Part shown: positions 9,153-16,959 of the stretch, piece by piece
Layout: every line of letters starts with the position of its first letter
Numbering within the stretch: position 1 is the stretch's first letter
Assembly: GCF_017115105.1 (NCBI RefSeq)
Contig: NZ_JABXKH010000087.1
Coordinates: 1 to 64,000, forward strand
DNA length: 64,000 bases
Origin: Nostoc sp. NMS2
GTDB taxonomy: Bacteria; Cyanobacteriota; Cyanobacteriia; Cyanobacteriales; Nostocaceae
Direction: 5' to 3'
The notes under the pieces: model-generated
Database searches by the model: none
What the model saw: the letters and a program-made list of their open reading frames with translations, nothing else
Told to the model about the DNA's origin: nothing
Program-made: the position numbers and the translations under genes

Positions 9153-9410
9153 CTAATTAAATTCGGGCATTTGGAACTCGGGCAGTTGAATTTGCGGTAT
9201 TTGGAACTGCGGCACTTGGAATTCAAATTGAGGCAGTTGGAATTGAAATTGAGGAAGTTGGAACTGCGGGATTTGGAACTGCGGCACTTGGAACTGCGGC
9301 ACTGAAGGCAACGACGCCCCTCCCATCACCCATTTCATCTCTACATCGGAGAGTTCTTCAAGTTCAACTTGGTTGAAAGTTAGCTGTGCATTGTTTTTTA
9401 TTTTTGCCAT
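9153..9410 (-). CDS. Double-glycine peptide with repeated PQFQ core (putative RiPP precursor)
   Basis: This 85-residue peptide starts at an ATG 10 bases after a good Shine-Dalgarno (AGAAGGAA). Residues 1-31 look like a secretion or modification leader and end in a double-glycine site (ELSDVEMKWVMGG, then AS). Residues 33-85 are about ten repeats of a PQF or PQI unit with alternating hydrophobic residues, e.g. PQFQVPQFQIPQFQLPQ and the last units PEFQMPEF. There is no Cys, and Ser appears only at the core start, so lanthionine chemistry is unlikely. Phe/Gln-based crosslinking or an amyloid-like secreted repeat is possible. No maturase, peptidase-ABC transporter or radical SAM gene is adjacent. 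The leader resembles double-glycine leaders by shape only; the family is not recognised. Confidence 0.65.
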   Translation of the reverse strand: MAKIKNNAQLTFNQVELEELSDVEMKWVMGGASLPSVPQFQVPQFQIPQFQLPQFQFQLPQFEFQVPQFQIPQIQLPEFQMPEFN

Positions 9411-9447
9411 GAGTTTCCTTCTAGGTTAAAAAACACAATACATCAAT

Positions 9448-9549
9448 ACAGCACTTACGGCAGCTATGAGGTACATTCCCAAATCTGAAAGCTTTGATAG
9501 GAGAGGGCAAGGAAAAAAACTGTATTGCATAATAGCCGGAAGCGCTGTA
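9448..9549. repeat. MITE-like repeat, ACAGC family, copy 1
   Basis: The terminal inverted repeats are ACAGCACTTACGGC and the complement of ACAGCGCTTCCGGC, enclosing about 75 bp with no gene. A near copy in the opposite orientation lies at 39274-39374, and a relative at 12395-12517. Confidence 0.6.
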
Positions 9550-9566
9550 ATATATCTCGAATGGGG

Positions 9567-9671
9567 TTAGTGGCGGGTCTTTCTATTTTTGCAGACTTAG
9601 TTTTATTAACGCGCAATCATCGGGATTTGGGCAAATTCCCCGGATTGTTAATAGAGGATTGGACAGTTTAA
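9567..9671 (+). repeat. vapC-type PIN 3' fragment repeat, copy 1
   Basis: The readable frame ends [20 protein letters not shown] then DWTV and a stop. This is the C-terminal signature of VapC PIN toxins. The N-terminal catalytic part is missing. It is followed by the recurrent tail GCGACACCGAACAGCCCGTC and a HIP1-type spacer. The upstream part differs from the other five copies. Confidence 0.65.
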
Positions 9672-9787
9672 TGCGACACCGAACAGCCCGTCGTAGACAT
9701 CGCCTAGTTTATTGTTGAGCGAGGGCGATCGCTCCAAGGAACTACTTCTTATGAATCTCGCGCACACAATCCCTCGAAAAGAAAGCC

Positions 9788-10120
9788 TTAGTACAATTCT
9801 AGACAATGCAGACTTGGATTATTGAGTAGCCTCTGAATTATCTCCACCCCAGAACGAAGTAAAGATTCAACTTGCTTTGTGGGTGCATTTTGGCAACGTA
9901 GCCATACAACTTTAGGTGGAGAACCGTACAAACGGCTTCTTTCAGCAAAGTCTACATCTTGAGTTACGATGCAAAAGTCATTGGTTTTAGCAAATTCCCA
10001 TATTTCAGTATCAGTCTTCACTTCCAGTCCATGAAACTGAACATGACTAGAATCAGGGAAAACGTCTGCTAATTGAGTTACCAGCTTGCGACTCAAATTT
10101 TGATCAAAAAGCAGCTTCAA
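9788..10120 (-). CDS. DUF5615 PIN-like toxin, copy 1
   Basis: This 110-residue DUF5615 protein (Mut7-C/PIN-like fold) starts MKLLFDQNLSRKLV. It carries the acidic residues typical of the family: D6, the TDTEIWEFA helix, then CIVTQDVDFAE. Such proteins are the presumed RNase toxin of DUF433/DUF5615 pairs. The ATG overlaps the DUF433 stop codon by four bases, so the two are translationally coupled with the antitoxin first. A copy with a few amino-acid changes lies exactly 5949 bp downstream at 15737-16069. Confidence 0.85.
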   Translation of the reverse strand: MKLLFDQNLSRKLVTQLADVFPDSSHVQFHGLEVKTDTEIWEFAKTNDFCIVTQDVDFAERSRLYGSPPKVVWLRCQNAPTKQVESLLRSGVEIIQRLLNNPSLHCLELY

Positions 10121-10368
10121 ACACCACCTACCGTTTGCGTAGCGTTTGGTAGAGAGGCAACTAAACGATGTTCACGGTCAGCAGCAAACTCTAGACTTGC
10201 CCTAATATCTTCTTCTGTTAATTCAGGGAAATCGTCTAATATCTCTCCATGAGACATACCAGCTGCCAACCAGCCGAGAACATCGTACACGGTAATTCGC
10301 ATCCGTCGAATACAAGGCTTACCACCTCGCTTATCCGGTTCAATTGTAATAATATCGTGATAGCTCAT
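10117..10368 (-). CDS. DUF433 antitoxin, copy 1
   Basis: This 83-residue DUF433 protein contains the family core IEPDKRGGKPCIRRMRITVY followed by DVLGWLAAGMSHGEILDDFP and ELTEEDIRASLEFAADRE. It is a winged-helix-type antitoxin partner of DUF5615. The last residues (SLPNATQTVGGV) are encoded by a short palindromic repeat (CTACC...GGTAG) that seems to have replaced the original 3' end. The protein is identical in the second copy at 16066-16317. Confidence 0.85.
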   Translation of the reverse strand: MSYHDIITIEPDKRGGKPCIRRMRITVYDVLGWLAAGMSHGEILDDFPELTEEDIRASLEFAADREHRLVASLPNATQTVGGV

Positions 10369-10509
10369 GGTGATTTTAAACTGTATGGTATCTTTCTAAG
10401 TCTAGAACAGCTTTACATCGTGCTGCAACGAGGCGATCGCTACAACGCTCTACTTCTTGTCCATCTCACAGATAATCTTTAAAGGCGATCGCAACAACAG
10501 TCTACTTCT

Positions 10510-10634
10510 TTTACTGCGATGTCTACGACAGGATATTCGGCATCGCACTATCTCGTAAATTAGTTTTATTAACACGCAATCATCGGGATTTGGGCAAATT
10601 ACCTGGATTGTTAATAGAAGATTGGACGGTTTAA
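10510..10634 (+). repeat. vapC-type PIN 3' fragment repeat, copy 2
   Basis: The frame reads YCDVYDRIFGIALSRK, then [20 protein letters not shown] and DWTV-stop. The upstream part is the recurrent TACTGCGATGTCTACGAC string. The unit lies immediately outside the DUF433 start and is followed by the same HIP1-rich tail as other copies. There is no start codon or full PIN domain, so it is a repeat rather than a gene. Confidence 0.7.
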
Positions 10635-10921
10635 TGCGTAGGCGCAGCCCGTCGTAGACATCGCCTAGTTTATTGTCGAGTCAGGGCGATCGCTACAACG
10701 GTTTACTTCTTGTCCATCTCACACATAATCTCTAAATATAAAGTCGCGTTTTGTTGAATTGGGGTGATCGCAGGCTGATTTTGTTTAAGGGTATTTTTAC
10801 GGAAACTTTTTAAAAATGAAATTTTATGTAATTACGTCTAAGTAATATTTCGGTCGCAATAAAATAAAGTTGAGGTTAAGGTATTTTGATATTGTTAAAT
10901 GAGGTATAACAACTAATCAAG

Positions 10922-11494
10922 ATGTCTCAGAACACAGCCCTAAATGAACAGCAACAAAACAAACTAGTAAATAAAGTTTCAGCGATTCGCTTCAACCTTG
11001 GTATAGGTAATTTTGATGAAGCTAAACAAAGAGCTTTCTCAGCAGAAAAATCATTGATTGAAGAAGGTATGTCTCCGTTCGGCATTATAACCTTTTATGA
11101 ACATATTCCAATGGATTTCGCAAATATTGGAGATTTTGATACAGCTGCAAAGCTTTTAAATTCTTGCTTGGCTTTTCTGGACAAGAATAAAACTTTTTTT
11201 GAGGATGCCTTCTATTCTCGAATTAGGGAACTTGCTGAAAATGCCAGAGAAAATATGGTTATGCAAATGAAGAGGGTCACTGGTATGGGCTTTCTATATA
11301 TAGATATCACCGCTAAAGACACTGACAGCAATCAATACCAAGTTTTATTTAAGGGAGTTTCAGTAGGTATTGTTATAAAGCAAGATGATATTTGGTTTGC
11401 GTTAAAACCCGGAAGCAATACATACGAAGCTAAAAAATTTCTGCATAAAGCTGATGCTGCTAAACATTTAGCAGAACTAGCGAAACTAGATTAG
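10922..11494 (+). CDS. Hypothetical protein, 190 aa
   Basis: The function was not recognised. The N-terminal 120 residues are helical with TPR-like spacing (IGNFDEAKQRAFSAEKSL, IGDFDTAAKLLNSCLAFL). The C-terminal 70 residues (YIDITAKDTDSNQYQVLFKG to the end) look like a small beta-rich domain closed by a helix. There is no signal peptide or membrane segment. The ATG at 10922 is the only good start and the ends look intact. It stands alone between toxin-antitoxin units. Confidence 0.65.
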   Translation: MSQNTALNEQQQNKLVNKVSAIRFNLGIGNFDEAKQRAFSAEKSLIEEGMSPFGIITFYEHIPMDFANIGDFDTAAKLLNSCLAFLDKNKTFFEDAFYSRIRELAENARENMVMQMKRVTGMGFLYIDITAKDTDSNQYQVLFKGVSVGIVIKQDDIWFALKPGSNTYEAKKFLHKADAAKHLAELAKLD

Positions 11495-11750
11495 CAAACT
11501 TGAGTCTTGCCTATATATTACTTTTGCTTTTAGTGATAGTGTTTGCTGTCATGCGATCACATTTTAGGTAATAGTTTTCTGTTAAGTAAAAGTGATCGCT
11601 AAAATTTAGTTTAATAAAATGATACAAGTAACTTAAATTCATTAGCCAATTATAGTGGTAGCGAGCAGTCTAACAATTCGGTTAGAGCCGATAGTTAAAA
11701 TAGATTGTCAGTTTACCTATATTCATCCTATCTATTGCTAGCTAGCATAT

Positions 11751-12305
11751 ATGTCAATTCATATTTTTTGGGACAATTCAAATATTTGGTTAGTAGGTCG
11801 TAATGTTTGCCAACAAAAGGAACCTAGCGATCAAAATAGTTTCCGTATTCACTTTTCTAATCTGTTCGATTTTGTTGTAGATAATCGCAAAGTAGATTAT
11901 GTTTTTGTTGGCGGTTCTATCCCACCAGATAGCGATCCACTGTGGCAGAGATTTGCAAATTTAGGGATTAAGTTCAATAAGCAAGAGCGAGGGCAAAGTA
12001 GTGGTGGTGAAGTTGCTGTAGATGAAATCATCCAACTTCAGATGGCTAATCAGGTACTTGGTGTAAACCCACCAGGTGTCATAGTACTTCTAACAGGTGA
12101 TGGTAGTGGTTACAATAATGATCAAGGCTTTATTAAACAGTTGGAACTAGCACACAAACATGGTTGGCAAATTGAGGTAGTAAGCTGGGATTTAGGTTGC
12201 AATCGTTTATTGAAAAGATTCGCAGAGAATAACGGAGTTTACCGGCCATTAGAAACTGTTTATAATAAGGTAACATTTATTAATAACAAGCGTTGGGCTA
12301 TGTGA
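11751..12305 (+). CDS. NYN-domain (PIN-like) putative ribonuclease
   Basis: The 184-residue product has the NYN/LabA-type layout. The first strand ends IFWDNSNIW, with the N-terminal Asp and Asn of the active site. The middle acidic motif is GEVAVDEIIQLQM. The C-terminal motif is IVLLTGDGSGYNNDQGF. NYN domains are metal-dependent RNases of the PIN-like fold. The product contains only this domain. No cognate antitoxin was recognised; the 190-aa gene upstream is 256 bp away. Confidence 0.8.
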   Translation: MSIHIFWDNSNIWLVGRNVCQQKEPSDQNSFRIHFSNLFDFVVDNRKVDYVFVGGSIPPDSDPLWQRFANLGIKFNKQERGQSSGGEVAVDEIIQLQMANQVLGVNPPGVIVLLTGDGSGYNNDQGFIKQLELAHKHGWQIEVVSWDLGCNRLLKRFAENNGVYRPLETVYNKVTFINNKRWAM

Positions 12306-12394
12306 GTCTAGTTATGTTCTATGGGTGAGAAGCAAGCAACATGATAGTATGTTAAAGCGGGCAACTAACAAATCCTAATGCAGTTTTAAATATT

Positions 12395-12517
12395 ACAGCA
12401 GATTTCATTTGCATGAGGTACAAATTAATTGATTTTGGGGCAGGAGGCAGGAGGGAGAAGAATTGTTTTTATCCTTAATTCTCTAGTCGTGTACCTCATT
12501 TGCTTGCAAACTGCTGT
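12395..12517. repeat. MITE-like repeat, ACAGC family, copy 2 (variant)
   Basis: The terminal inverted repeats are ACAGCAGATTTCATTTGCA plus TGAGGTAC on the left and the complementary GTACCTCATTTGC...CTGCTGT on the right. The interior is G-rich and A-rich with no gene. The ATGAGGTAC segment is shared with the copy at 9448. Confidence 0.55.
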
Positions 12518-12623
12518 ATTTGCCGTCATTCAATTTAACGTCAGACAAAAGTTAGGAGAATTGCATCTTCTACAATTACTCTAATATTTAGTAGCTTGTT
12601 GTCAAGTAAAAGCGATCGCACCA

Positions 12624-12840
12624 TTTAATCTAAAAAATCGTCATTTAAAATAGTCTTTTATTTTACAGTTTTCCTTTGAGCAAAATGCAAGCAAAATCTA
12701 AAAACGAGACTCCATAAGAGTTATACTATCTAAAACATCAAAACAGATTGTTATTATATAACGCTGCAACTTGCATTTAGGCTAGAAATCGGCTCTTTTT
12801 TCTCTCGCCGCGAAAAAACCTTGCATAGTATGATGTTGAG
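12624..12840. repeat. 217-bp dispersed repeat, internal copy
   Basis: This non-coding block is alike in order and mostly in sequence to 18623-18840, which ends 38 bp from the nifD recombination site. Shared parts include TTTAATCTAAAAAAT, ACTCCATAAGAGTTAT, GCAACTTGCATTTAGGCTAG and CGAAAAAACCTTGCAT. It has no terminal inverted repeats that I can see. Confidence 0.7.
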
Positions 12841-12920
12841 GAGCGATCGCTACCTCAAATGACCTATGTAGTCACATTACAGTTTTCATATTAATTGTCA
12901 GAATTCGATAAAATAAGTAT

Positions 12921-13214
12921 ATGAAGTTTGAATGGGATCAGCAAAAAAATGAGGTTAACATTGTAAAACATGAACTGGATTTTGCGGATGCGTATCGGAT
13001 TTTCAGACTACCACTTCGGATTTCTCTGGATAACCGTCAAGATTATGGAGAAGATCGATTAATTGGGCTGGGAATGCTTGATGGACGCATTGTAGTTGTA
13101 GTTTTCACAGAACTAGACGAAGAAACAATCCGAATTATTTCACTTCGTAAAGCTTTACCTTATGAACGAAAACGCTATGAACAATACCTCAAGAACGAAC
13201 TGGGAGAAAGTTGA
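12921..13214 (+). CDS. brnT: BrnT-family toxin
   Basis: BrnT is a RelE-fold ribonuclease toxin that cleaves mRNA. The 97 residues show the family pattern: FEWDQQKNEVNIVKHELDF, the DNRQDYGEDRLIGLGMLDGR strand pair and the C-terminal IRIISLRKALPYERKRYEQY, which contains the catalytic basic residues. The toxin gene comes first and overlaps the antitoxin gene, as usual for brnTA. Confidence 0.88.
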   Translation: MKFEWDQQKNEVNIVKHELDFADAYRIFRLPLRISLDNRQDYGEDRLIGLGMLDGRIVVVVFTELDEETIRIISLRKALPYERKRYEQYLKNELGES

Positions 13215-13437
13215 TTCGCTCACAGAAGAAGAAATTGATACATCTGATATTCCTCCTTTAACTGAGGAGTTTTTTAGCAACTCTCGATGGTGGAAGCCTG
13301 TTGCGTCGTTGAATGTTCTTGTTCAGATAGAACCTGAAACATTGGCTTGGTTCCAGTCTCAGGGTGAAGATTATGAAAAAAGAATGGCCGCAGCACTGCG
13401 AATCTATGCAGAAGCTCACCAAATGGGGCAAAAGTAA
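13177..13437 (+). CDS. brnA: BrnA-family antitoxin
   Basis: The 86-residue product has the BrnA pattern: NWEKVDSLTEEEIDTSDIPP, LTEEFF, then the DNA-binding ribbon-helix-helix part VLVQIEPETLAWFQSQGEDY and RMAAALRIYAEAH. BrnA neutralises BrnT and represses the operon. The ATG at 13177 is preferred, and 13162 is an alternative; both overlap the end of brnT by tens of bases. Confidence 0.85.
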   Translation: MNNTSRTNWEKVDSLTEEEIDTSDIPPLTEEFFSNSRWWKPVASLNVLVQIEPETLAWFQSQGEDYEKRMAAALRIYAEAHQMGQK

Positions 13438-13512
13438 AAAGTTACTAGATGAATGCGATCGCAACAACAGTCTACTTCTTTTACTGCGATGTCTACGACG
13501 GGCTATTCGGCG

Positions 13513-13605
13513 ATCGCACTTTCTCGTAAATTAGTTTTATTAACGCGCAATCATCGGGATTTGGGCAAAGTACCAGGATTGTTAATTGAGGATTGGACGG
13601 TTTAA
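13513..13605 (+). repeat. vapC-type PIN 3' fragment repeat, copy 3
   Basis: The frame ends [20 protein letters not shown] then DWTV-stop, preceded by ALSRK and the GATGTCTACGACGGGCTATT string. A second short repeat (TAGCGTAGCGTTAGCGACGC) has inserted just after the stop. Confidence 0.7.
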
Positions 13606-13806
13606 TGCGACACCGATAGCGTAGCGTTAGCGACGCAGGAGCGTCATAGCCCGTCGTAGACATCGCCTAGTTTATTGCCGAGTGAGGGCGACGCCGAATA
13701 GCCCGTCGCAGACATCGCTTAGGTGGTTAATTAAAGACGATAATGTTGGAGTATCAGGCATTGGCAAAGATGGTCAAGCCGTTCATTTATGTCACTCCTT
13801 ACCGCA

Positions 13807-14289
13807 ATGAAGCCAAAAGTTTACATTGAAACCTCCATTCCCAGTTTTTATTACGAGGCACGTACTGAACCTGATATGGTGGCGCGGCGGGACTGGACAC
13901 GGGAATGGTGGAGTCATAGTGACAACTATGTGCTTGTAACTAGTCTTGCAGTGCTGGATGAACTCAATCGAGGTAACTTTCCTGGAAAGAACGAGGCAAT
14001 AAAACTGATTAGTGGCTTGTTATTTGTCCCGATTGAATCTGTGGTTGCTGAAATCGTTGAAGTGTATATTCAGCAACAACTGATGCCCAAAGATCCACTT
14101 GGAGATGCACTACATCTTGCCCTAGCTTCGTATCATAAATGTGATTTTCTCTTAACTTGGAATTGTCGTCACTTGGCAAATGCCAATAAGTTTGGGCATA
14201 TTCGACGGCTGAACGTTATGCTGGGGTTATACGTTCCAACGCTAGTTACGCCGTTAGAGTTGATAGGAGCGCAAAATGACGAAGAATGA
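13807..14289 (+). CDS. PIN-domain toxin (VapC-like)
   Basis: This 160-residue PIN ribonuclease has an N-terminal KPKVYIETSIPSFYY with the first acidic residue. The middle has VLDELNRGNF, and the third acidic motif is DPLGDALHLALASYHKCDFL followed by LTWNCRHLANANK. The family is the VapC-like type whose partner gene lies downstream. The ATG at 13807 begins MKPKVYIETS and is better than the upstream alternative at 13789. It overlaps the next gene by 14 bases. Confidence 0.82.
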   Translation: MKPKVYIETSIPSFYYEARTEPDMVARRDWTREWWSHSDNYVLVTSLAVLDELNRGNFPGKNEAIKLISGLLFVPIESVVAEIVEVYIQQQLMPKDPLGDALHLALASYHKCDFLLTWNCRHLANANKFGHIRRLNVMLGLYVPTLVTPLELIGAQNDEE

Positions 14290-14476
14290 TGAGGGAATTA
14301 GCCAAATACGTAAAATTCGCCATATTATATCTCTAGAGAATGGACACAATCCTCAGAAGTTGGTGAATTACTATATTCAACTTCAGAAACAATATCCCTA
14401 CCTTATACAGTACAAAGAGCAGCAGACAAAAGTTCTAGAATCCCCAACACAACAAGGTATTGAAGCCGAAGCATAG
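14276..14476 (+). CDS. Putative antitoxin of the PIN toxin, 66 aa
   Basis: This small charged helical protein contains ISQIRKIRHIISLENGHNPQ and KLVNYYIQLQKQYP. It resembles the short partners regularly found after PIN toxins of this kind. The 14-base overlap with the toxin gene supports a coupled pair. No DNA-binding domain is evident. Confidence 0.65.
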   Translation: MTKNDEGISQIRKIRHIISLENGHNPQKLVNYYIQLQKQYPYLIQYKEQQTKVLESPTQQGIEAEA

Positions 14477-14521
14477 GAGCGATCGGTTAAGTTTGCATTA
14501 TCTGCGGGGTATGATAGGGAA

Positions 14522-14638
14522 TGTTACTGCGATGTCTACGACGGGCTATTCGGCGATCGCACATCTCGTAAATTAGTTTTATTAACGCGCAATCATCGGG
14601 ATTTGGGCAAAGTAGCCGGATTGTTAATAGAGGATTAG
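14522..14638 (+). repeat. vapC-type PIN 3' fragment repeat, copy 4
   Basis: The same fragment ([18 protein letters not shown]) has TAG in place of the conserved Trp codon. It is followed by the usual GCGACACCGAACAGCCCGTC tail and directly adjoins copy 5. Confidence 0.7.
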
Positions 14639-14724
14639 ACGCTTTAATGCGACACCGAACAGCCCGTCGTAGACATCGCCTAGTTTATTGTCGAGTAAGA
14701 TCGCAACAACAGTCTACTTCTTTA

Positions 14725-14838
14725 TACTGCGATGTCTACGACGGGCTATTCGGTATCGCACTATCTCGTAAATTAGTTTTATTAACGCGCAATCATCGGG
14801 ATTTGGGCAAAGTAGCCGGATTGCTAATTGAGGATTAG
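14725..14838 (+). repeat. vapC-type PIN 3' fragment repeat, copy 5
   Basis: This copy is in tandem with copy 4, about 200 bp away, with the same Trp-to-stop change and the reading [16 protein letters not shown]. The shared nonsense change suggests copies 4 and 5 arose from each other by local duplication. Confidence 0.7.
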
Positions 14839-15056
14839 ACGGTTTAATGCGACACCGAACAGCCCGTCGTAGACATCGCCTAGTTTATTGTTGAGTCAGG
14901 GCGATCTACAACAGTCTACTTCTTGTCCATCTCACACACAATCTCTAAATATACAGTAGTGTGTTGTTGAATAAAGGCAATGATTAAAATATAAGATTAT
15001 CAGGGAGAGGTGAATTATATGCATTACAGAATTATTAAAACATCAGGGGTCTTCAG

Positions 15057-15344
15057 ATGCATGTTATTACTCGTAAACGGCTGAATGAATTTGCTAAACT
15101 TCATCCAGATACAAATAACGCCTTGACTCAGTGGTATCAATTAGTCAAGGGAAATGAGTTTGTCTCATTTGTAGAACTCCGTGAAATGTTTCCATCCGCA
15201 GATCAAGTCGGTAAATTGACAGTATTTAATATTGGTGGTAACAAAGTTAGACTCATTGCCGCAATTCATTACAACCGCAAAAAAGTCTACATTCGGGCTG
15301 TGTTAACGCATTCAGAATATGATGAAGGAAAGTGGAAGGAATAA
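15057..15344 (+). CDS. higB: HigB-family toxin
   Basis: This 95-residue RelE-fold mRNA interferase of the HigB type begins MHVITRKRLNEFAKLHPDTN. It contains ALTQWYQLVKGNEFVSF, KLTVFNIGGNKVRLIAAIHY and KKVYIRAVLTHSEYDEGKW. HigB toxins cut mRNA at the ribosome. Toxin before antitoxin is the usual order for this family. The stop and the next start overlap as TAATG. Confidence 0.88.
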   Translation: MHVITRKRLNEFAKLHPDTNNALTQWYQLVKGNEFVSFVELREMFPSADQVGKLTVFNIGGNKVRLIAAIHYNRKKVYIRAVLTHSEYDEGKWKE

Positions 15345-15589
15345 TGCAAAGTTTCAACCTAAATCAAACCATCATTGCTTGGTCATCTATTGCGGAAAAC
15401 GTCTTTGTTCCTCACACAGAAGAGGAATATGAACGCTTAGTTGAGATCCTTGATTGTCTCATCGATCAAGTTGGTGAAGACGAAAAGCATCCACTCGCGT
15501 CTCTAATGGAAGTTATCGGCGTTTTAATTGAAAACTACGAAACTGAACATATTCCTGAGTTAGAGGCGATGCCTTCGGCAAGCCGCTAA
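15344..15589 (+). CDS. HigA-type antitoxin, apparently shortened
   Basis: The 81-residue product starts MQSFNLNQTIIAWSSIAENV and has the EEEYERLVEILDCLIDQVGE and VLIENYETEHIP helices that precede the DNA-binding part in HigA proteins. The helix-turn-helix (usually 50-60 further residues) is missing. The 3' end is a repeat sequence (GCGATGCCTTCGGCAAGCCG) encoding AMPSASR. The protein may still bind HigB but probably not DNA. Confidence 0.65.
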   Translation: MQSFNLNQTIIAWSSIAENVFVPHTEEEYERLVEILDCLIDQVGEDEKHPLASLMEVIGVLIENYETEHIPELEAMPSASR

Positions 15590-15736
15590 GAGCGTCTACG
15601 CTTAACTTCACCCAGTATAAATATACAGTGGCGTGTTGTCGAACTGGGGCGATCGCAACAACAGTCTACTTCTTTTACTAAGATGTCGACGACGCTTTAC
15701 TTCCTGTGCATCTCACAGACAATCCCCCGCAAAGCT

Positions 15737-16069
15737 TTAGTACAATTCTAAGCAATGCAGACTTGGATTATTCAAAAGCTCCTGAATTATCTCCACCCCA
15801 GAACGAAGTAAAGATCCAACTTGCTTTGTGGGTGCATTTCCGCAACGTAGCCATACAACTTTAGGTGGAGAACCGTACAAACGGCTTCTTTCGGCAAAGT
15901 CTACATCTTGAGTTACGATGCAAAAGTCATTGGTTTTAGCAAATTCCCATATTTCAGTATCAGTCTTCACTTCCAGTCCATGAAACTGAACATGACTAGA
16001 ATCAGGGAAAACGTCTGCTAATTGAGTTACCAGCTTGCGACTCAAATTTTGATCAAAAAGCAGCTTCAA
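15737..16069 (-). CDS. DUF5615 PIN-like toxin, copy 2
   Basis: It matches the protein at 9788-10120 except for a few substitutions in the C-terminal third (LRCGNAPTKQVGSLL against LRCQNAPTKQVESLL, and IIQELLNN against IIQRLLNN). The conserved acidic positions are kept, and the four-base overlap with DUF433 is the same. Confidence 0.85.
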   Translation of the reverse strand: MKLLFDQNLSRKLVTQLADVFPDSSHVQFHGLEVKTDTEIWEFAKTNDFCIVTQDVDFAERSRLYGSPPKVVWLRCGNAPTKQVGSLLRSGVEIIQELLNNPSLHCLELY

Positions 16070-16317
16070 ACACCACCTACCGTTTGCGTAGCGTTTGGTA
16101 GAGAGGCAACTAAACGATGTTCACGGTCAGCAGCAAACTCTAGACTTGCCCTAATATCTTCTTCTGTTAATTCAGGGAAATCGTCTAATATCTCTCCATG
16201 AGACATACCAGCTGCCAACCAGCCTAGAACATCGTACACGGTGATTCGCATCCGTCGAATGCAAGGTTTACCACCTCGCTTGTCCGGTTCAATTGTAATA
16301 ATATCGTGATAGCTCAT
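16066..16317 (-). CDS. DUF433 antitoxin, copy 2
   Basis: The 83-residue sequence is identical to the protein at 10117-10368, including the repeat-encoded C-terminus. A few silent base changes separate the two copies, so this is a duplication a little older than an assembly error would be. Confidence 0.85.
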   Translation of the reverse strand: MSYHDIITIEPDKRGGKPCIRRMRITVYDVLGWLAAGMSHGEILDDFPELTEEDIRASLEFAADREHRLVASLPNATQTVGGV

Positions 16318-16440
16318 GGTGATTATAAACTGCGTAGCATCTTTCTAAGTCTAAAACAGCTTCACATAGCGGTGCAAGGGTTCGCTGTTCGCCTAGTTTA
16401 TTGTCGAGTCAGGGCGATCACAACAACAGTCTACTTCTTT

Positions 16441-16563
16441 TACTGCGATGTCTACAACGGGCTATTCAGCGTCGCACTATCTCGTAAATTAGTTTTATTA
16501 ACGCGCAATCATCGGGATTTCAGCAAAGTAGTCGGACTGTTAATTGAGGATTGGACGGTTTAA
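16441..16563 (+). repeat. vapC-type PIN 3' fragment repeat, copy 6
   Basis: The frame ends [20 protein letters not shown] then DWTV-stop. It lies directly outside the second DUF433 start, as copy 2 does for the first. The fragment and the toxin-antitoxin pair therefore look duplicated together. Confidence 0.7.
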
Positions 16564-16959
16564 TGCGACACCGAATAGCCCGTCGCAGACATCGCTACAA
16601 CACTCTACTTCTCGTGCATCTCACACACAATCTTTAAATATACAGTGGCGTGTTGTCAAGTTGGGGCGATCCCAGTGATGAGTAACCAACAAAGTCAAAA
16701 GATCAGAGGTAGAAGTTTGCTGATTTACTTAGGCTTTGTTTGATCGAATTTTATTAAGGAAATTTACGAATACTCTAAGTAAGGATTGTTATACGGAAAA
16801 TATGTATAATATGTAGTTAACAGCTTCATTTCTGACTGAGGTCAATGGTTAGAGGTTATGTGTTAATGTTCAGCACCTAGTTGCGATGAAGTTAACGGTT
16901 AGTATAGTTTCAACATTGGGAGTAAAGCAATTGGCACTTTGTATCTTAGGTAATTTAGA

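Noticed and set aside
16306..16563. ORF ending LLIEDWTV as a real PIN toxin gene
   Set aside because: It lacks the catalytic N-terminal part and reads through REP-type DNA; it is repeat copy 6.
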